Positions 14,446 to 29,500 of a stretch of 64,000 bases of DNA are shown piece by piece. Position 1 is the first letter of the stretch. Each line of letters begins with the position of its first letter. The DNA comes from Serinus canaria (Eukaryota > Chordata > Aves > Passeriformes > Fringillidae), in assembly GCF_022539315.1 (NCBI RefSeq), contig NC_066314.1, positions 41,663,180-41,727,179 on the forward strand. The letters run 5' to 3'. The notes under the pieces are model-generated. The model made no database searches. It saw nothing but the letters and a program-made list of their open reading frames with translations, and was not told the DNA's origin. A program made the translations under genes and the position numbers.

Positions 14446-17436
14446 ATTCTCAATCAATACTCTATCACTTTCATTAACAAATCTTCAAAGAAGGAAGGGA
14501 AAGAAAAAACCTTTTTGCTTTGTCACAAATCATCCTAGGGGCAGTAATAATGTATTTCCCATAAAGGAGCAGGAGAACACACAATTCAAGCTGAAGAAAA
14601 GATTCTCAGAAGAGCATTTTCTTCTATTGTCCTTTCTCCTGGACTAGACTGAGACCTATATAAGTTTTTGACCACTTACTGTCAGGAATTTTGGTAGTTA
14701 TTCAACAAAACACTACAAGGTTTTGCATAGACTTTCAATCTTCCTGAAGGCATTTCAGGGAGCTCTAAGAAACTCAGAAATCCTACAGAAGTTTCAGTGT
14801 TGTTACTCACCCAAGAGAAAGACTGTATTTAAAGACTCACAATTACTTGAGACAGTGATCCATGAATCTCTCTCCTTCAGCAGAAAAACTGAAGTAAATA
14901 TGTTGATTAGCTACTTCCAGTGATCTAGGGACTTGCCAATATGTTTTGTAAATAACCCTTAAGATCCTGCTGTGTTACATGCATGATAAATGTATTGAAC
15001 AAGAATGCATAAAGATATCTAAATGCAGACTGCATTTTTCTCTCTGCACATGTCAGAAGGGCAGAAGAACTCCTTAAGGCAGAGCCTTAAAGAATAAGTA
15101 GGTATATATAGGACATGTGTAAATTAACCTGACAATCTGATCAAGAATTTTTGTTATTTGAACAGCATTTTTTCAGTCAAAGTAATGCCAAAAAGCCATA
15201 AACAGGTTTAAAATAGGTCTTGAAATGTTTTCAGGGGAAAAAATGCACAGTGATAATGTCTTTGACAACCAGTAGAAAAAGAGCAACCCATTGGGGCTGG
15301 AATCAGGGATATGTATGAGGTAGGATGATGAATTAGACTAGGACTAGAGGATGGCAACCTCAACTTAAAAAAGGACTAAAAAAAAAAAATGCACAAAAGT
15401 AGTATTACTCAATTGAGGACAAACTGTATCAAGAGGAAATCTGTCAGTGAAGGTGTGACAGAAATAAAGGCAGCATCTGCCCTTTTCTCCTTGTTTCTTA
15501 TGAAGAACACATCAAGCCTCTATTAGACAGTCTCCATACATTAGGGAAACTGACAAAGCTTCAGATAAAAAGGTCCAAGTCACTGAGATCCAGAACTTTT
15601 CAGAAACAAGACACAAAGAGTCTAGGTGGCTGGCCTGATTAAGAAACAGGTGATAATTGCACAAATGACAGAAGCTGGTAATGTGGCAGACAGACACTGG
15701 ACAGGAAGATGATACTAAAGGATGAGCTGACATTAGAAAGCAGGGAGGACCAGATTGGTTGACAAAACTTGAAGAATGTTATTCACTGTGGCAGAGGAAG
15801 GATATTAGTGGCAAAGAAAATGTGTAAATGATTCCTGAATTTGTGGGAACAGTGGCAGGGTTAGGGTTAGCCTGTGTTGAAAAGGACAGTTGCCCTTAAT
15901 ACTACAATCTGAGTAACAAGATTATAGAAATGTTTCCAGATGGAAAAAGATGCTGATGGGGAATGCTGAAATGCAACAGTGGCAAGAACCACTGATAACT
16001 GGTAGATAATGAACCAATGATAACTGGTAGATTGAGATGCTGAGGGGGAAAAAAAAATAATGATTACTGACACAGTCAAAAAGCAATAAATTCCGAAGTA
16101 ACATTTATATATTGAAGATTGTAAAGGCAGACAGACAGCAGTCAAAAAATGCTGTACTTCTTGAGTCAATGTATTCCTCTGAGTTCTGGGCATAAAGTTT
16201 TATAAGCTGCCTTCATAGCAAAAGAATTAATGGAGACTAAGTGATTTGTAGCTATGTAATAAAGAATTACAGTGCAACCATACATTTGAACTCTGTGATG
16301 AGCAGAGTAAGTAATGAACACAGAGTACTTAAAAGTGATAGGTAGTCAATAAATTATATCTACCAATATATTTATACATATCTACTATATCTATACAATC
16401 CACTGTCTGTGAAGCCTATTAAACAGATGCCTGTAAGTCTACAAAGAACCATATTTCCATTATGAAAAAATGACAACTGATAAACCTTAAAATATAAACA
16501 TTATCACCTCTCAAATATAAGTTATTACATGATTGTTTTGAAGTAAAGGTTTCTCATCAACCTGTGCATCATGATCTTCAAAAATGATCTTGAAGAATTT
16601 TGTATAGTACCTTCACAGTATAGCTTTCATAAAGCATTCAGGACAAAACAGAACAGCAGAAACCACACCTGCTGCCTTTTTCTAAGTATTAACCCTTCAA
16701 CCACATAAACTTTTTATGGTAACTAAAATTGCTCAAGACACAATTTGTGTCTTCACAGGAATGGATTCAGAGCTAAAAGAAAAATTCTCATTTTAACCTA
16801 ATTCTAGAACAGCATGTCTTTTAGATTTCATACCAGGAGAGCATATTTCTCCTCCCACGAAACTGCCGCAAAAACATTGCCTTCCTCTCCTCCCACACGC
16901 CATACCAATGTCACATGTAAAGCCAACACTAGAAGACTCTAATCCTATCACTCTGTCTTAAAATGTATTACTTTTTTTTTTCCTTCTAGGGAACTATTAA
17001 ATGCCTTATAAGGAGAAATAATAAAACAACACTTTTAGAATTGTATCGGTCAGACAATGATTCTTTAGTGCTATCATTATTTGCAGATAAAGACAGAGTT
17101 ACAAAAAGTGTTTGAGAATAAGCCAGGAATTTTAACATTAATATTTAGATGTACTTAGCATGGGCTTATAAATAGAATTTGTGCTTAGTATAGTGGTAAA
17201 ATTGCAGGTATAAAATGAAAGCTTTGCTATTACACCATCTTCTGGTTAGACTTGGGAACTGTGACAGAACGCTTAAATTGAGAATTTAGGATATTGAGCG
17301 CTGAGCACTTGACAATTGCTAAAAAATCTATTTCATTCAGATGGACAGTAAAAGCACATTTCAAGAACATGTTAGCTATACCTTACCCTTTTTCTTTTAT
17401 TTTTTCTTTTTTAAGTTTTTTTTTTAAGCAACTTAC

Positions 17437-17523
17437 AGGAGTACTGATACATGAAGGTGCTCTAATATCGATGATAACTGGGTCAGGTGTTTGTGTATCA
17501 GGCACGTCAAAGGTAGCATCAAC
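17437..17523 (-). CDS. POC1B: POC1B exon 10, linker after the WD40 domain
   Basis: The 87-nt exon (29 codons, phase 0) follows TTTTCAACAG and ends CCT/GTAAGT. It encodes [20 protein letters not shown] and ends in SCISTP. The human counterpart includes LEVIDLQISTPP, so identity is low but the position, phase and the final STP agree. It is separated from exon 9 by a 7.5-kb intron. It is the last POC1B exon I can support in the window. Confidence 0.8.
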
Positions 17524-20500
17524 CTGTTGAAAATAAATTATATCATTATTTCAGCACCAAAAGAGAAAAGGAAATCAGACTGAAATAAAAAGTGAGAACA
17601 CACTTAGCAGCCCAGATTAATTGGTTCCCAATCCCTGTTCAAGTTCCTTAAGTCATCCATTACTAACAGACTGTCAATGTGCTTACTTCTTCTGTACCAG
17701 CTCTGATCGCCAAAATAACTTTGAAAGCACTTCTGTGGAAAACAGGTAGTAGGTAACACTGATATCTGTGATAAGATAACAGATCAAAACCAAAATATAT
17801 TGTTCCTGAAACCACAGGAAAAACTGCTCTATACTGGGACAATGTCAGAGGCTGATTGATCAGATAGAATGATAGATGGCAGAAATGTCATCACAGTACC
17901 TGCAATTTTGCTCTTAATATCACAGTTACTACTTGCTTATTTTTGGCTATAGGAGTTAATCTATAACTTAAGCAATATTTTGCTAATGTCCTTGCCTGAA
18001 AGAGAAGCATTAAGAAAGTATCAGAGAATATGAAACTTGAGAAAGCTGCTGCTTTTATCTTATGGTTTCACCTATCAGAATAACCTCCCTATAAAAATCT
18101 GTGTGCATATTATCCCTACCACTATATTATCTAGGTGTATCACAGCCTAAGATGTTTGCCTTCTCAGAATGATGCATGGAAGTGCTATTCTTAATATTTT
18201 ATGAACTGGCAAAATTTACAGAAAGACTAGATGACTTTCAAAACACCAAGAAGTCTGATGCAATATCATCAGTAATCCAGAGACAGTATAAATTCCAACC
18301 ACCTTATTGAAAGCAGAAAAAAACGCCCAGAACCCAAAAAGCTCACACTTGCCTAGTGACAGGGTTAAATTTAGTCACTGAAAGTTTCTTAGCTACAAGG
18401 GTCATTTTATTTTGACTTCTCAAGAGGAAGATCCTACTATTTTTCCTGAAGACTGTCAAAACTCTGGCTCAGCCAGAGCTGCTCACTTCGTAACTGCTTC
18501 AGTGCTATTTCCAAATGGAAAATTCCTTGATGTCCCTACATTGGTATAAAGACCTTTAGGTCAGAGACATGTTTGTTAAGTAGCTAGAATACAATCTTAT
18601 ATCTGGAATTAATAGTCAGGGAAGGAGGGCAGCAACACCTTGTACTGCCTGAAGACTTTACATTCAGTTTATTTAGATTTCCTAAGTTAAATGCAGAAAT
18701 TTAAGTTAAAATTAATAGAAGCAAAATCTCCCTTAGTAAATACAAGCAGAAGAAGATGGACAAAGTTTACTAGCAAGCTGGAAGGTAAAGAAACATTTAA
18801 ACACAGATATTACCTGATTATTCAAAGTAAAAGTGATTCTTAAACTTTGTAGCACTTACAAATCATAGATGACAAAACTTCCTTAAGGTGAGATCTTAAC
18901 ACTGTTTTTAAGCTTGTTCACTTTTCTGAGAAGCAGTGCTTAGCTCTTTATTTTATTCAGTTTCAACAAGCCATTCTTCATCTGTGATCTTTTTTTCTGT
19001 CTTCTAATTACAGGCGCATCAGTCAAGAATGAGCAGGGACTCAGGGGCAATCAAAAAAACCCATTCAGCTACATGGTCATCAGTGCTGAACACTTTAAAC
19101 TCTCCCTCATTTGTAGATGATAGGATCAAGTCTTGTTTTTTTTTTTTCAATTTTGTCAAATAGACTTGGAGGAAAGAAAGGGAGAGAGGAGAACCAAAGC
19201 CAGGTATCATGGTCTATGTAATAACCTTCTATTTAGCTGAAAATTCTACCATTTTAACTGGACTTCTCCTTTAGCATCTTCTCTGCAGAAACATGAATAA
19301 TCAAAACCTCCTCTGACTATTGTATTGCTTACCACTTTTTCACTGTTAAGGTGAGCAGGAGAGGAAGTGCAAATTTTACTGGTTTGACTCTATACATATT
19401 ATGTCTATTGAGATTACACAGCCAACTGTCCATCTAGCTTCCATTTGTTCAGGGCCCAGGATAATCAGGGTCAGTTGCTTCTGACATTGTCAGCCCTACA
19501 ATAAATATAATTAATGCATTATCCAAGTGCAATCATTCTAGGGGCAGGTAAGACTAAAGCCATTTTCTGACATGCATCTTTTGGGCACTGAAGAGAGGAC
19601 AATGCATCTGCAGGATTCTGCAGAGGAGGGATAGTAGATGCCTACTACCTATCAGTACTCTAATGTGGAGGAGCTACTGTAGTATTATCACTAATAGCTC
19701 TTGAAACATCTTCTTTGAGATAGTATCTCTTTGTTCCATACATGGAGATATTGCAGAACGAGTTACATTCTTGATACAGGTTGGTAAATAAATACATGGT
19801 ATTATTAAGTTTAAAGAAATGCTCTTTTTGTAGAAGTGTCACATCCTGGAGCTACAATGAAAGTTCCTTGGAGTATACTTCTGCTTATTGCTTTACCAGT
19901 GGATAAGGGGAGGATGAGAACCCTTATCCCCCCACCTGGGGGTGGAGGAACTGTTATAAGCCATACAAAAATAATTAAATATAAAATTATTAAGCAACTA
20001 GTCAGAAATAGCATCTAAAAGTTGTTTAAAAATGCACAAAAATATAAAGGCTGTATCTAAGTCATTCATACAAATATCAGTGTTTAATATTGCACTAAAA
20101 ATGAATGAGATAATGGAATGAAGCTAAATGTAAAAGTTTCAAATTACTTGACGTTTCCCGAAAAGGTGATGTGGTTAGCTATAAAATAATCTTACAAAGG
20201 GAAATCTTCAAGGTAAATTAAAGATTTCTTCTTTGAAAAGACTCAACTTTAAGAAATAAGACAGAAAAAAACAGAGCACTAACATGCAAGGTAGGCAGTA
20301 CTGTCACGTATTACAGGTTTTCAAAAACACTCTTTCAAACCCTTGCTTTAATTACCTGATAAACTGATACATAAATATTTTCAATATCATCTTCTAACAT
20401 GATAAGGTTAAGTTTTCACATTTTGATCCATAGTACAATAAAATATATTTGAAGAGAAGGTTTCTACAGAATTTTTCATGAATTAGAAAAATAAAGTTAA

Positions 20501-23500
20501 TAAAATTAAAAGAGGGAGTTTTAAATGACTCAAAAAGTATTTCTTAGGAAAGTGATTTAGCTACTTAGTCTCTCCAAACACACCAAAAGAAAATTAGCTT
20601 TCAATTTGATTAAACACTATTCTTTGTTCTAGACCGGGGCCCTCAAGTCAAGCAAGCCATATAATCTTTTTTCTACTGCCACCTAGTGTATATTTGAATT
20701 TCCTTCATCTGAGAAATATTTACAACTGAAAATACACATAAAATTTTAATATTAAATCAATAAAAGCTCTTTGTGCACAAGAGATAAACTCTATACACTT
20801 TAATTTGTTCAAACCTCAAAGCTGTTTTGAAAGAAATTCATTTATTTTAAAGAAGTCTTTAGCACGTGAAAGGTCAATTACATACAAACATGGCAAACTC
20901 AGAAATACAATTCTCACCAAGTGGAATGCAGTTTTTAGTATATTTCTCTAAAATTGCATAACTGATTAAACCACTATTTTCAAATAACTCCACAAGGTCC
21001 TTATGTCAAACAGAGACAACAACTGGGATTTATGACAGCTAAATTTAGACATACTGCTAGACACCTGTATTTGAGCTGGTAATCACCTAATATCTCTGTG
21101 ACCAACAGAAAAAAATAGGTGCCTTTAGAGAACAAAAAATTCATTTACATTTCCAAGTTGCCTAAAAAACTAAAATTATTATAAGCATTAAAATTCTACT
21201 TACTCAAATATTCAAGAATCGCATTGATGGTAAGTGCAGTTGGAGAACAATTATAAAGTTTTACAACTCAAGAACATGAAATTCAACTCCGCATTAAAAT
21301 TCAGGCTACTGCTGGGCTGAGAAGAAACAACTAATGGTTTTCTTGTAAAAGTTAATTGTGCCTCAAAAAAAGGTAGGTAGAGAGAAAAAATAGGGAAGGT
21401 ATCTGAAATTTTACTAGTTCATTGCATAGCTTTGAAGAGTGAATAAGAAAAAGTAATCAGAAAAGGCAAAATGCACTCAAGCCTCATCCTTCTGTCACTA
21501 TCCTGAAGGCAAAACACCAGATGATACCTGCAATTCTTAATGCCCTCATGCCAGCTGCTTTATTCAGAACAGCACTTCCAATAGGTGATGTGTGAAAACA
21601 TTGCAACACTGCCTCTGATCCCAGCTGAATAAATTCTAAGCCAGCTCCATTTTTGTGTATACCATTCCCCCAGAATATAGTTCTGGAATTACAGGGACTT
21701 TGCCACACTGAGACAAGCAGGAATAGAGAAGGAATACCTAACCAAAAGCAGTTAAAAAAAAAAATCAAGGAAAGGTGTGAAACATTAGGAATTTTTAAAA
21801 ATAGGTGGCAAGTTACTTTCCTCTTGAGTTCTGCCCATACATCTGTTGAACTTTTTGTGTTCTAACACCTTTAATTTTATCCTAAGGCAATCCCTCTTCA
21901 GTCCTGTTGTAGAGTTGACTAAACCAGCTGAGCATAACTCAAGGCAATGTATTACAACACATCTCAAGCATTTAGATAACATTGCAGTGGCTTGTAGCAA
22001 ACCTTAAGCAGTCACTGATACTTTGAAAAATCCCATCTCCAAACTGCCTCCTCTGCCTGCCCGTAACTCTTGTTGATGTTACCAAGTCTCATAGAATACT
22101 GTTACTTCTGTTTAGTTAAAATGACTTCTCTTGCCCTGTTCACATAGAAATATGACAAGAAAGGAAGAAAATAAGAAAGGAAGCAGTTCTGTATATTATC
22201 TGAGGTGTAGATGAGATAATAGGAAAAAATTGTCATTACAACTGCTATGCTGTGGTGAAATAGATCACACACAGAGAGAAGGGAATCTCCAAACCTCTTC
22301 TAGAACCCCTAACCAGGCATAGCTGAGTACCACTGATAGGAAGGACAGATCATCTCCAGAAGCTCCCTCTGACATGCCTGTGATTCCTTTCCTCCTTTCC
22401 CTGATATATTAGAAACATGATGAGCCATTGAAAGATGAGGGTAGGATTGCAGTGGAACAGCCTAATGCTAGAATGCTCTGTATTGCCTCTGCCTTAGAAA
22501 GAGGTTGGCATGTGAAAAAAAAAAACGTTTTAACTGAAGAAGGACAAAAATATCTTTTTCGTCCTTTTCTTTTTGTACTTTTTCTTCTTTTTCTTTTTTT
22601 CCAGAGTGGGCCTAGACATTTCTTTTTTTCCACAGCACAGTGGGCCTAGACATTATGCTTTTTCTCAGTTACAAGAGGAAATAGTTAAGAAGATGGAGCA
22701 CTGAAAAATTCCAAGCACAGTGCTACCTAAGAATTGGCGCATGCTGATTAAAGCATGTTACTGCTGGTAGTAACCTGATACCAGTCTTGTCTGTATAAAT
22801 TATGGTTTTGTCCAGTTGGTGAGGTCTGTTCTTTTTCAACACAACAGAAATCTCACAATTTTTGTTGAGGCAGACAGGAGAAGCCATAAAAACAAGAAAA
22901 TACAATGGACTGAGAAAATGTGATAATTTCACCTTAACACCATCCCAATTATTATACTATTACATTAATTCTAAAAATTCGCTGCAAAAGCAATTCTAAT
23001 CACTATTACTACATTATCTAATTTACAATATGAAAATATATTATATTACAATAATGATTTTTGTTGAACCTGCCAGACACTGGTTTGTCTCTAAGAATAT
23101 AACATACTTGATGTTTACTTGAGAGAAAGACATTCTAGTGACAATATAATGTTAATAGTAAACTAAATAGAGCAACTCTTGTTAAAATCCTGAAATCAGG
23201 CCAGAAAATATAACACAAAGAGTCCAAACCTTTGCTATGACAAAGCCATAAAGCTCTTTCATTACCACGGAGCAGCCCAGGAGTGTATCAGCCGCTACAA
23301 ATGCTGCAGCCATTAATAAATGCAGACATAAAGATAAGTTAACTCTGTCAAAGCTAACTAATAAATGTTTTCTTACATTCAACTAGTGAATTTCCTTGAT
23401 GAGCCTCTTCAGTATTGATAACGAGGCTTCCTAAACTTATTTTAAATTTAGCCTGAACTCATTAATGCTTTTCCAGAGCTTCTTAATTACTCAGGACCAG

Positions 23501-26500
23501 GAACAAGAAAAAAAAAATTTGAAAAATTCATTTAGAGTATATTCACATCTTTACCAGGCATGTAAACAGCAAAGAGGTCTGGAAATGTTGATTTGAAGAC
23601 AATGGACCCCTGCAGCTATAAGCCATTGTGTTTGTTTAGTACATGTTATAACTGAGTGCAATTTGAATGGACTTGAAGCAAAATGCTGCTCCAGCAAGAC
23701 TGGCTTGAATCTGCTGGCAAATGCTGGGATTGAGTTTGTTCTGGCACTGACCAACTATACTGAAGGCCGGTACCAGTAAACTGAATGAACTTCATTCATT
23801 TACCTTATAACAAATACAAAAGTCCAGCACAGAAGTTTGTTTACGAAGCTTGTTCATTAATGAAGCTTGTGGTAAGAACAGGATGCAGTCATCACGTTCT
23901 GACTAAAATGCTAAGCGTTAGAAAGCTTCACATCTGACTTGGCAATAGAACCAGGCACAGAAGTAATCTTATTTTGTCAGAGTTCTCTTCCTCCAGCAAA
24001 TTTTCTCAATCTTTATACCACTCATTTGCATGTATTCGTATTGCAAACGCACCGACCCACCCCCAAAATAGCTCAATATCCCCAAATGTCAATGTTTTAA
24101 AACTCTGAGCAGGAAACAAAAGCCATGGCAGCAATATCTATGTTTTCTATGAAGGCAACCAGGCGATGGTGAATTTCTGTAGTATTCTGATAGCATATTA
24201 CAGCAATCAGAAAGTTCTGATTGCTGTTCTAGATTTATCTCAGGTAAGTTCTTCTACACTAGAGGAACCTGGAGACTATCAAAAAAGAGAAGAAAATATA
24301 GGTAATCACCATGCAGAACCCAGCCAGCTCTATCAGGGACTGTCACAAATAAAGCATAAACAATGGCCTCATTGAAGGCCTCATAGCACTATTTACCTAT
24401 TGAGCATAACTTTCAGACTATTTGACAAACACAAGATTTTTCCTAATACTGACACAGAACATTTGACATTGCACTTTGATTCCCTAACTTCCAACACTTA
24501 AAATGCATGCCAGTAGATAGTTTGACAGTAAAGCAGTGCAAGAATGAAATATCAGGAAATCAGACTTCATAGTGCTGTAAAACACACTGCTAGCCTAGCA
24601 AGTCTTTTAGATAGATATCAAGACCTTCTCACAACACTTAAGGTCTTGGAAAGAGGGACAGCTTGTGACAAGCAAGTATTTGACTTTCAGTAATATCACC
24701 ACTTTGTCTCCTTATAATGATGTATTTTGATATGTATTGTAAACTGCGTATTGTACTGCAACACTTACAGAGTTATTTCAGAAACCAGATTATCACATAT
24801 GTTTTGTTTGAATGAGATGTAGAGTATAAACACAGAAGAAGCATGAAAGTAATTTCAGTATAAACCTGCCAGCATCAGCTTGCCTAGTAACCCTAATGAG
24901 GATTCATAAATTATGGCTGCTTCAAAAGTATTATACATAAAAATAAAAAGCTCCCTGGTATACATAAAACATATTTAACTATAAATGTCAGACAGTGCTC
25001 ACAGAAGCTTCTTACTTCCCATATTAGACAATTTACTGCACTCACCTCAACTGACTTAAATCTTTCATCATGGATATGAGATGACCTTGGGTAAACATCA
25101 AGAAGATTAGGAGGATCATCAATATGTGCTCTTCTAAAATTGTGTTCAAGAACTTCTTCATAATTCAAAGTATCAAAGTTGGTTTTCCATAGTAATACCT
25201 ATAAGAAATCTTCAGATCAGTAACTACTTGAATGCTATTCAGTGCTCAAAACCTAACTATTCAGTAAAGTCTGCTATTACTAGTAGATAACTGCATCATA
25301 ACAATACTGCAGTGATGTCTTAGTCCAATCTCTACTGCAACACAGGCACTTTCCCAGAGTATCTTTTCTTCAAATCTAAAAGATGTGGTTCAATCTATTA
25401 AAAAAGTAGCCTCTAAAACACATCTATGATCACAAAACAAAGGAAACTCCTGTTCCACTGAACTGTCCCAAGTTACTTTTCTGCCAGATTAAGGGATCAT
25501 ATACTGTTGAATTTCTGCCCCCTATAAAGGCAGGTCTAACAAGAAAGTTTGAAGGAATAAAAGAAAAGAGAGTTCCACAGAACTCTAAAACACCTGGTTC
25601 CAGTGTTTCAGCAACAGGAATCTCTTTTCTGAACTTTGTCTAATTATGTTCTAGGTAGAAACCATATATAAGTCACACAATGACCAAATGCAGAAGGTCA
25701 TAGGATACAGAGGTAGTCCCAAGGTGTTCTATCCAGTCTTACAAATATTCCACATAGGCTACTACTTTTCAAACAAATAGGTATAACTTTGCTCTTTCAC
25801 ATAAAAGGTGTTATGTTTTCCATGGCAACAGGTTAATGAAATAAATTGCAATATGCACATACAGCCAAAAATGTGAGAAACATGACAGAACACTACACTT
25901 TGAGATCTTTGTTTGAGGAAAGAAGCAGATAGCAAGAAAAAAAGTATCCACTGTTTGTTTCAAATATTTAAGCTGCTTCTAAACAATGCTGTCAGCTGGT
26001 TCTGCACCAACCAGAAACTTGTTACAAGAAGCAGAGATACTGGTTTTCCTTCTTTGATGGAAAGGTATGGAAGGATCCGTTGATTGTCAACGTCTTCAAA
26101 TAATACAAGTATGAAGGAAGCAATAAACTTAAGAGTGTTTCAGCTGCCTCCAGCGCATGCTGGGAACAGATAATATATTTTGGGTACTGCATGAGGGGTA
26201 GAGGATGATATTTTTACAGCCAGCCTCTGCTCATAAGCATGACATTGCCAGCTGAACTTTTCCAACAAATACTCCCCACAATTACAGTAAACCAGTAATC
26301 ACAGTGAGTTGAGAAGTCCTCCTGGCACACCCAGAAGAAGGCTGTGGATGGGTCAGCAAAACAGGATGATGTGTGTACACACCAAAAGAAAATGGACACT
26401 GAAGAATAAAGTTCATATGTTTACTGTAGATAAAGATATACACCTTGGTAGTTACCCAACAGTGGTTAGCACATTTTAAAACTTAGAAAAAAAGTTGGAG

Positions 26501-29500
26501 CAAAGTAAGTACTCCTCTTCCACCCAAATTTTCATAAAACAAAGGGAACAGCTTCAACAAACACAGGAAGGCCTATTTTTAAGGTAATTTAAACAGTTAT
26601 TAGATCTGCTATGACTACTTTTTAATTCAATATTTAACTAAGGAAATGTTTCTTGATGAAACTGTATCTTCCCTCTCATATATTCAGCATGAACCCACTA
26701 TATCAAACTGCCGAGGAACATAAGACATAGATTTCTAAAGTTTTCCCAGTAATATAACTTAATACCTACAATTACAGAATAAGGACTTTAAAAGTAGTGA
26801 AAACCTAACAAAGCAGGTACAACTTAATATTAATTGCAGCACAGCTACTTCATTGACACCGAATTGCAACACTTTAAATATTCTTAGTCAAAAAACATTC
26901 CTTTATTAAAATATGGAAAATAGACATGCTTAGTCTTTTCCTCATCATAACACTCAATGGAAAGTCTATGTAACACACAAGTAGCCAGAATGCATGTGAG
27001 TAATTAGCAATTTATTGGGACATACTATATTTAACCCCCATCCACTGTAACAAACATAAAGACATTTCATTTAAGGAGACAATACCACAAACCTGAGCAT
27101 CCACTCCACCTGAGGCAAATTTATCACCACCTTTTGAAAAAGCCACACTAAGTACAGGTCCCTGGGGAAAAAAAAAATAGCATACAGTAAAATTAGGCTA
27201 TTAGTCTAATCATGATATTTCAGTGCAGAGAAAAACACCAATGCTATTACCTAATGTAATAGATTTTTTCAACATTAATAAAATAAGGAACAACTTTACT
27301 GCAGTGAAATTTCTGCAAAACTTGATTGAAAAGTTAATATTGCATATTTTTTTAAGATGCTACACTACAAATACAAGAATCTATACTAGGAAAGTAGTGG
27401 CATTATCCTTAGATTTTATACTTCAGTTTTGCAATGAAAAATTACAAAATATATATTACATTACTCAAGGCAATACGTTTGAATGATTTATAATCAAAAA
27501 TAGGGTTTGTTTGGCATTGACAGGAAAAGGAGGAAATGCACGCCATTCTTCACAAAAGTTATCTTCTGTAAGCTTCCCCCTCCTTAGAAAACATTGTTTT
27601 TCAATAAACTATAGGACTGAAGTGCCAAATATGATTTTGAAAATCAAGTGAATTATAAATGAATTCAGAACATGAGCTTTTACTTAACATCAAGTGTGTA
27701 ATATTGACAGATATAAAGCATGGTTACAGGTAAAAACTGATGCATTTCCTTAACCATCTGCAAGTTGCAAGATAAAAGACACAATGGCATAAATGTTACT
27801 TTCCCTCTGTAAAGATACTGAACAACCTATTAAGATCTCCAGTTAAAGAGGATTATTGAGTATACCTTGTGTCCATGAAGAGTGTAAGAAAGTCTTTCTC
27901 CTAAGAGGTCCAGAATCTTAAGGGTACCGTCAGAAGAAGCAGTGATGAGGTAGTTACCAGAAGGATGGAATGATATACAATTAACCCCTGCTCTGTGAAC
28001 TGATTTACAGAAGACAATATTCAAAAGCTGTAGATATCTACTAAGAGGATATGTACACTTTATTTCTTTGCTCTACTTCCCAAAAAACCACTTAATTTAA
28101 GGGAAAAATGACAAAAGTGCTGAGGCATAGAAGACTCGTCAGAGTATTGGCTTAGTTCAGTTCTAAATATTAAGAGAAGCAAAGAAATAAAAAGGATTCA
28201 GACTGGATTCTTGGGGTTGCTAGATTACAAAAAGTTACTTACAACATGTCAATATGACTTGTTTGTCAACTTTCCCCAGTAATACTCTTAATAAATCATA
28301 TTTAATTGCAAAAAGTCCCATTGTAAAGAAAATAAAACATACATTGTTTTTACCTTTGAAATGCTGCAGCAGCTTATTCGTTCGAATATCCCATAGTTTC
28401 ACTGTGTTATTGGAACCTGCAGAAGCTATACATGTTCCACTTGGGTTGAAGTCCACAAAAGTTGGAAATCTAAATATAATTAATGAAAACAGATTTATAA
28501 TGTGTTCCCACAAAAATATTTATGTGTGTGTATATATATATAAAGCCCACGATATAACACTAAGCTGCCACAAACTTGTGTGGAATCTACACATGGAAAC
28601 TCAAATAAAGCATTTCAATTAAATGAAATAAGCATAAGAAAACAAGACCTATGTGATAAATCATAATCTCACTTTTGTTGAAAACACGGTATAATTGATC
28701 CAAGCCAAACCTTCAGAGGTTGTACTAGAGTACTAAGTTCCTGGAAGATAGTGTTGCAAAGAGCTCAAAACAAATAAAATAATTTTGTCTAAGAACCTAC
28801 AACACTTTGGACTTGAAAAAGGATGAAAGCAGCCATGAAATCAGCAAAGCACATATACAAGATAAATATTCCACTGACTTGTTAACTAAAACTCTGGATC
28901 CAAGATGTTGAAGAAAACTGCATATAAGTAAAAGCAAGTTTTTTTTAAACTTAAATAAGGTAGATCACTGAAAGTAACAAAATACTGTTTTCATCAACAG
29001 GTGGAAAAGTCTTCAAGCCTTCTTCTTGTTGAAGCATGCAATATCAAATAGCATTATCAAAATTGAGAGGAAACATCCAAAACATTCCAAAATCCAAGAA
29101 TAATCTCACTTCTGTTTGGATTATCTCTTGATTGCTGGAAAACAGCTGTATAAGTGCAGCCAGTTAACCTCTTTAGATAAACATTATAGGAATTATTTTA
29201 GTTGACATGGGTTGTAGAATTCTGATCTGTTTTCAGATTTAACATATATAGATGTTAATACCACAGAACACTAAATCAATGCCAGTAAAATTACACTATT
29301 ACATTTCTCCTTTTTTTTCTAGTAAAACTTACCCTTCATAATCTGAGAAGGTATTAATGCAAATTTTATTTCTTGTATCCCAGATGTTAATAGATTTGTC
29401 CTCAGCACAAGATGCTATTATTCTTCCATCAGGTGAAAACCTGGAACACACAAGTGTATACATTACTTAAGAACTGATTCTGCCTATATTAGCATCAGAG

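Larger units (their letters stand above)
1..17436 (-). other. POC1B intron 10 (or beyond): no gene recognised
   Basis: Following the exon 10 donor, 17.4 kb of AT-rich sequence contains a degenerate CR1 (14020-14445), simple repeats and short tandem duplications. No exon matching the POC1B C-terminal coiled coil was found, and no other gene is supported. All ORFs are short and unrelated to known proteins as far as I can judge. Confidence 0.7.

Noticed and set aside
15857..15870. GGGTTAGGGTTAG resembling telomere repeat
   Set aside because: Only two units; expected by chance and not evidence of an interstitial telomere.
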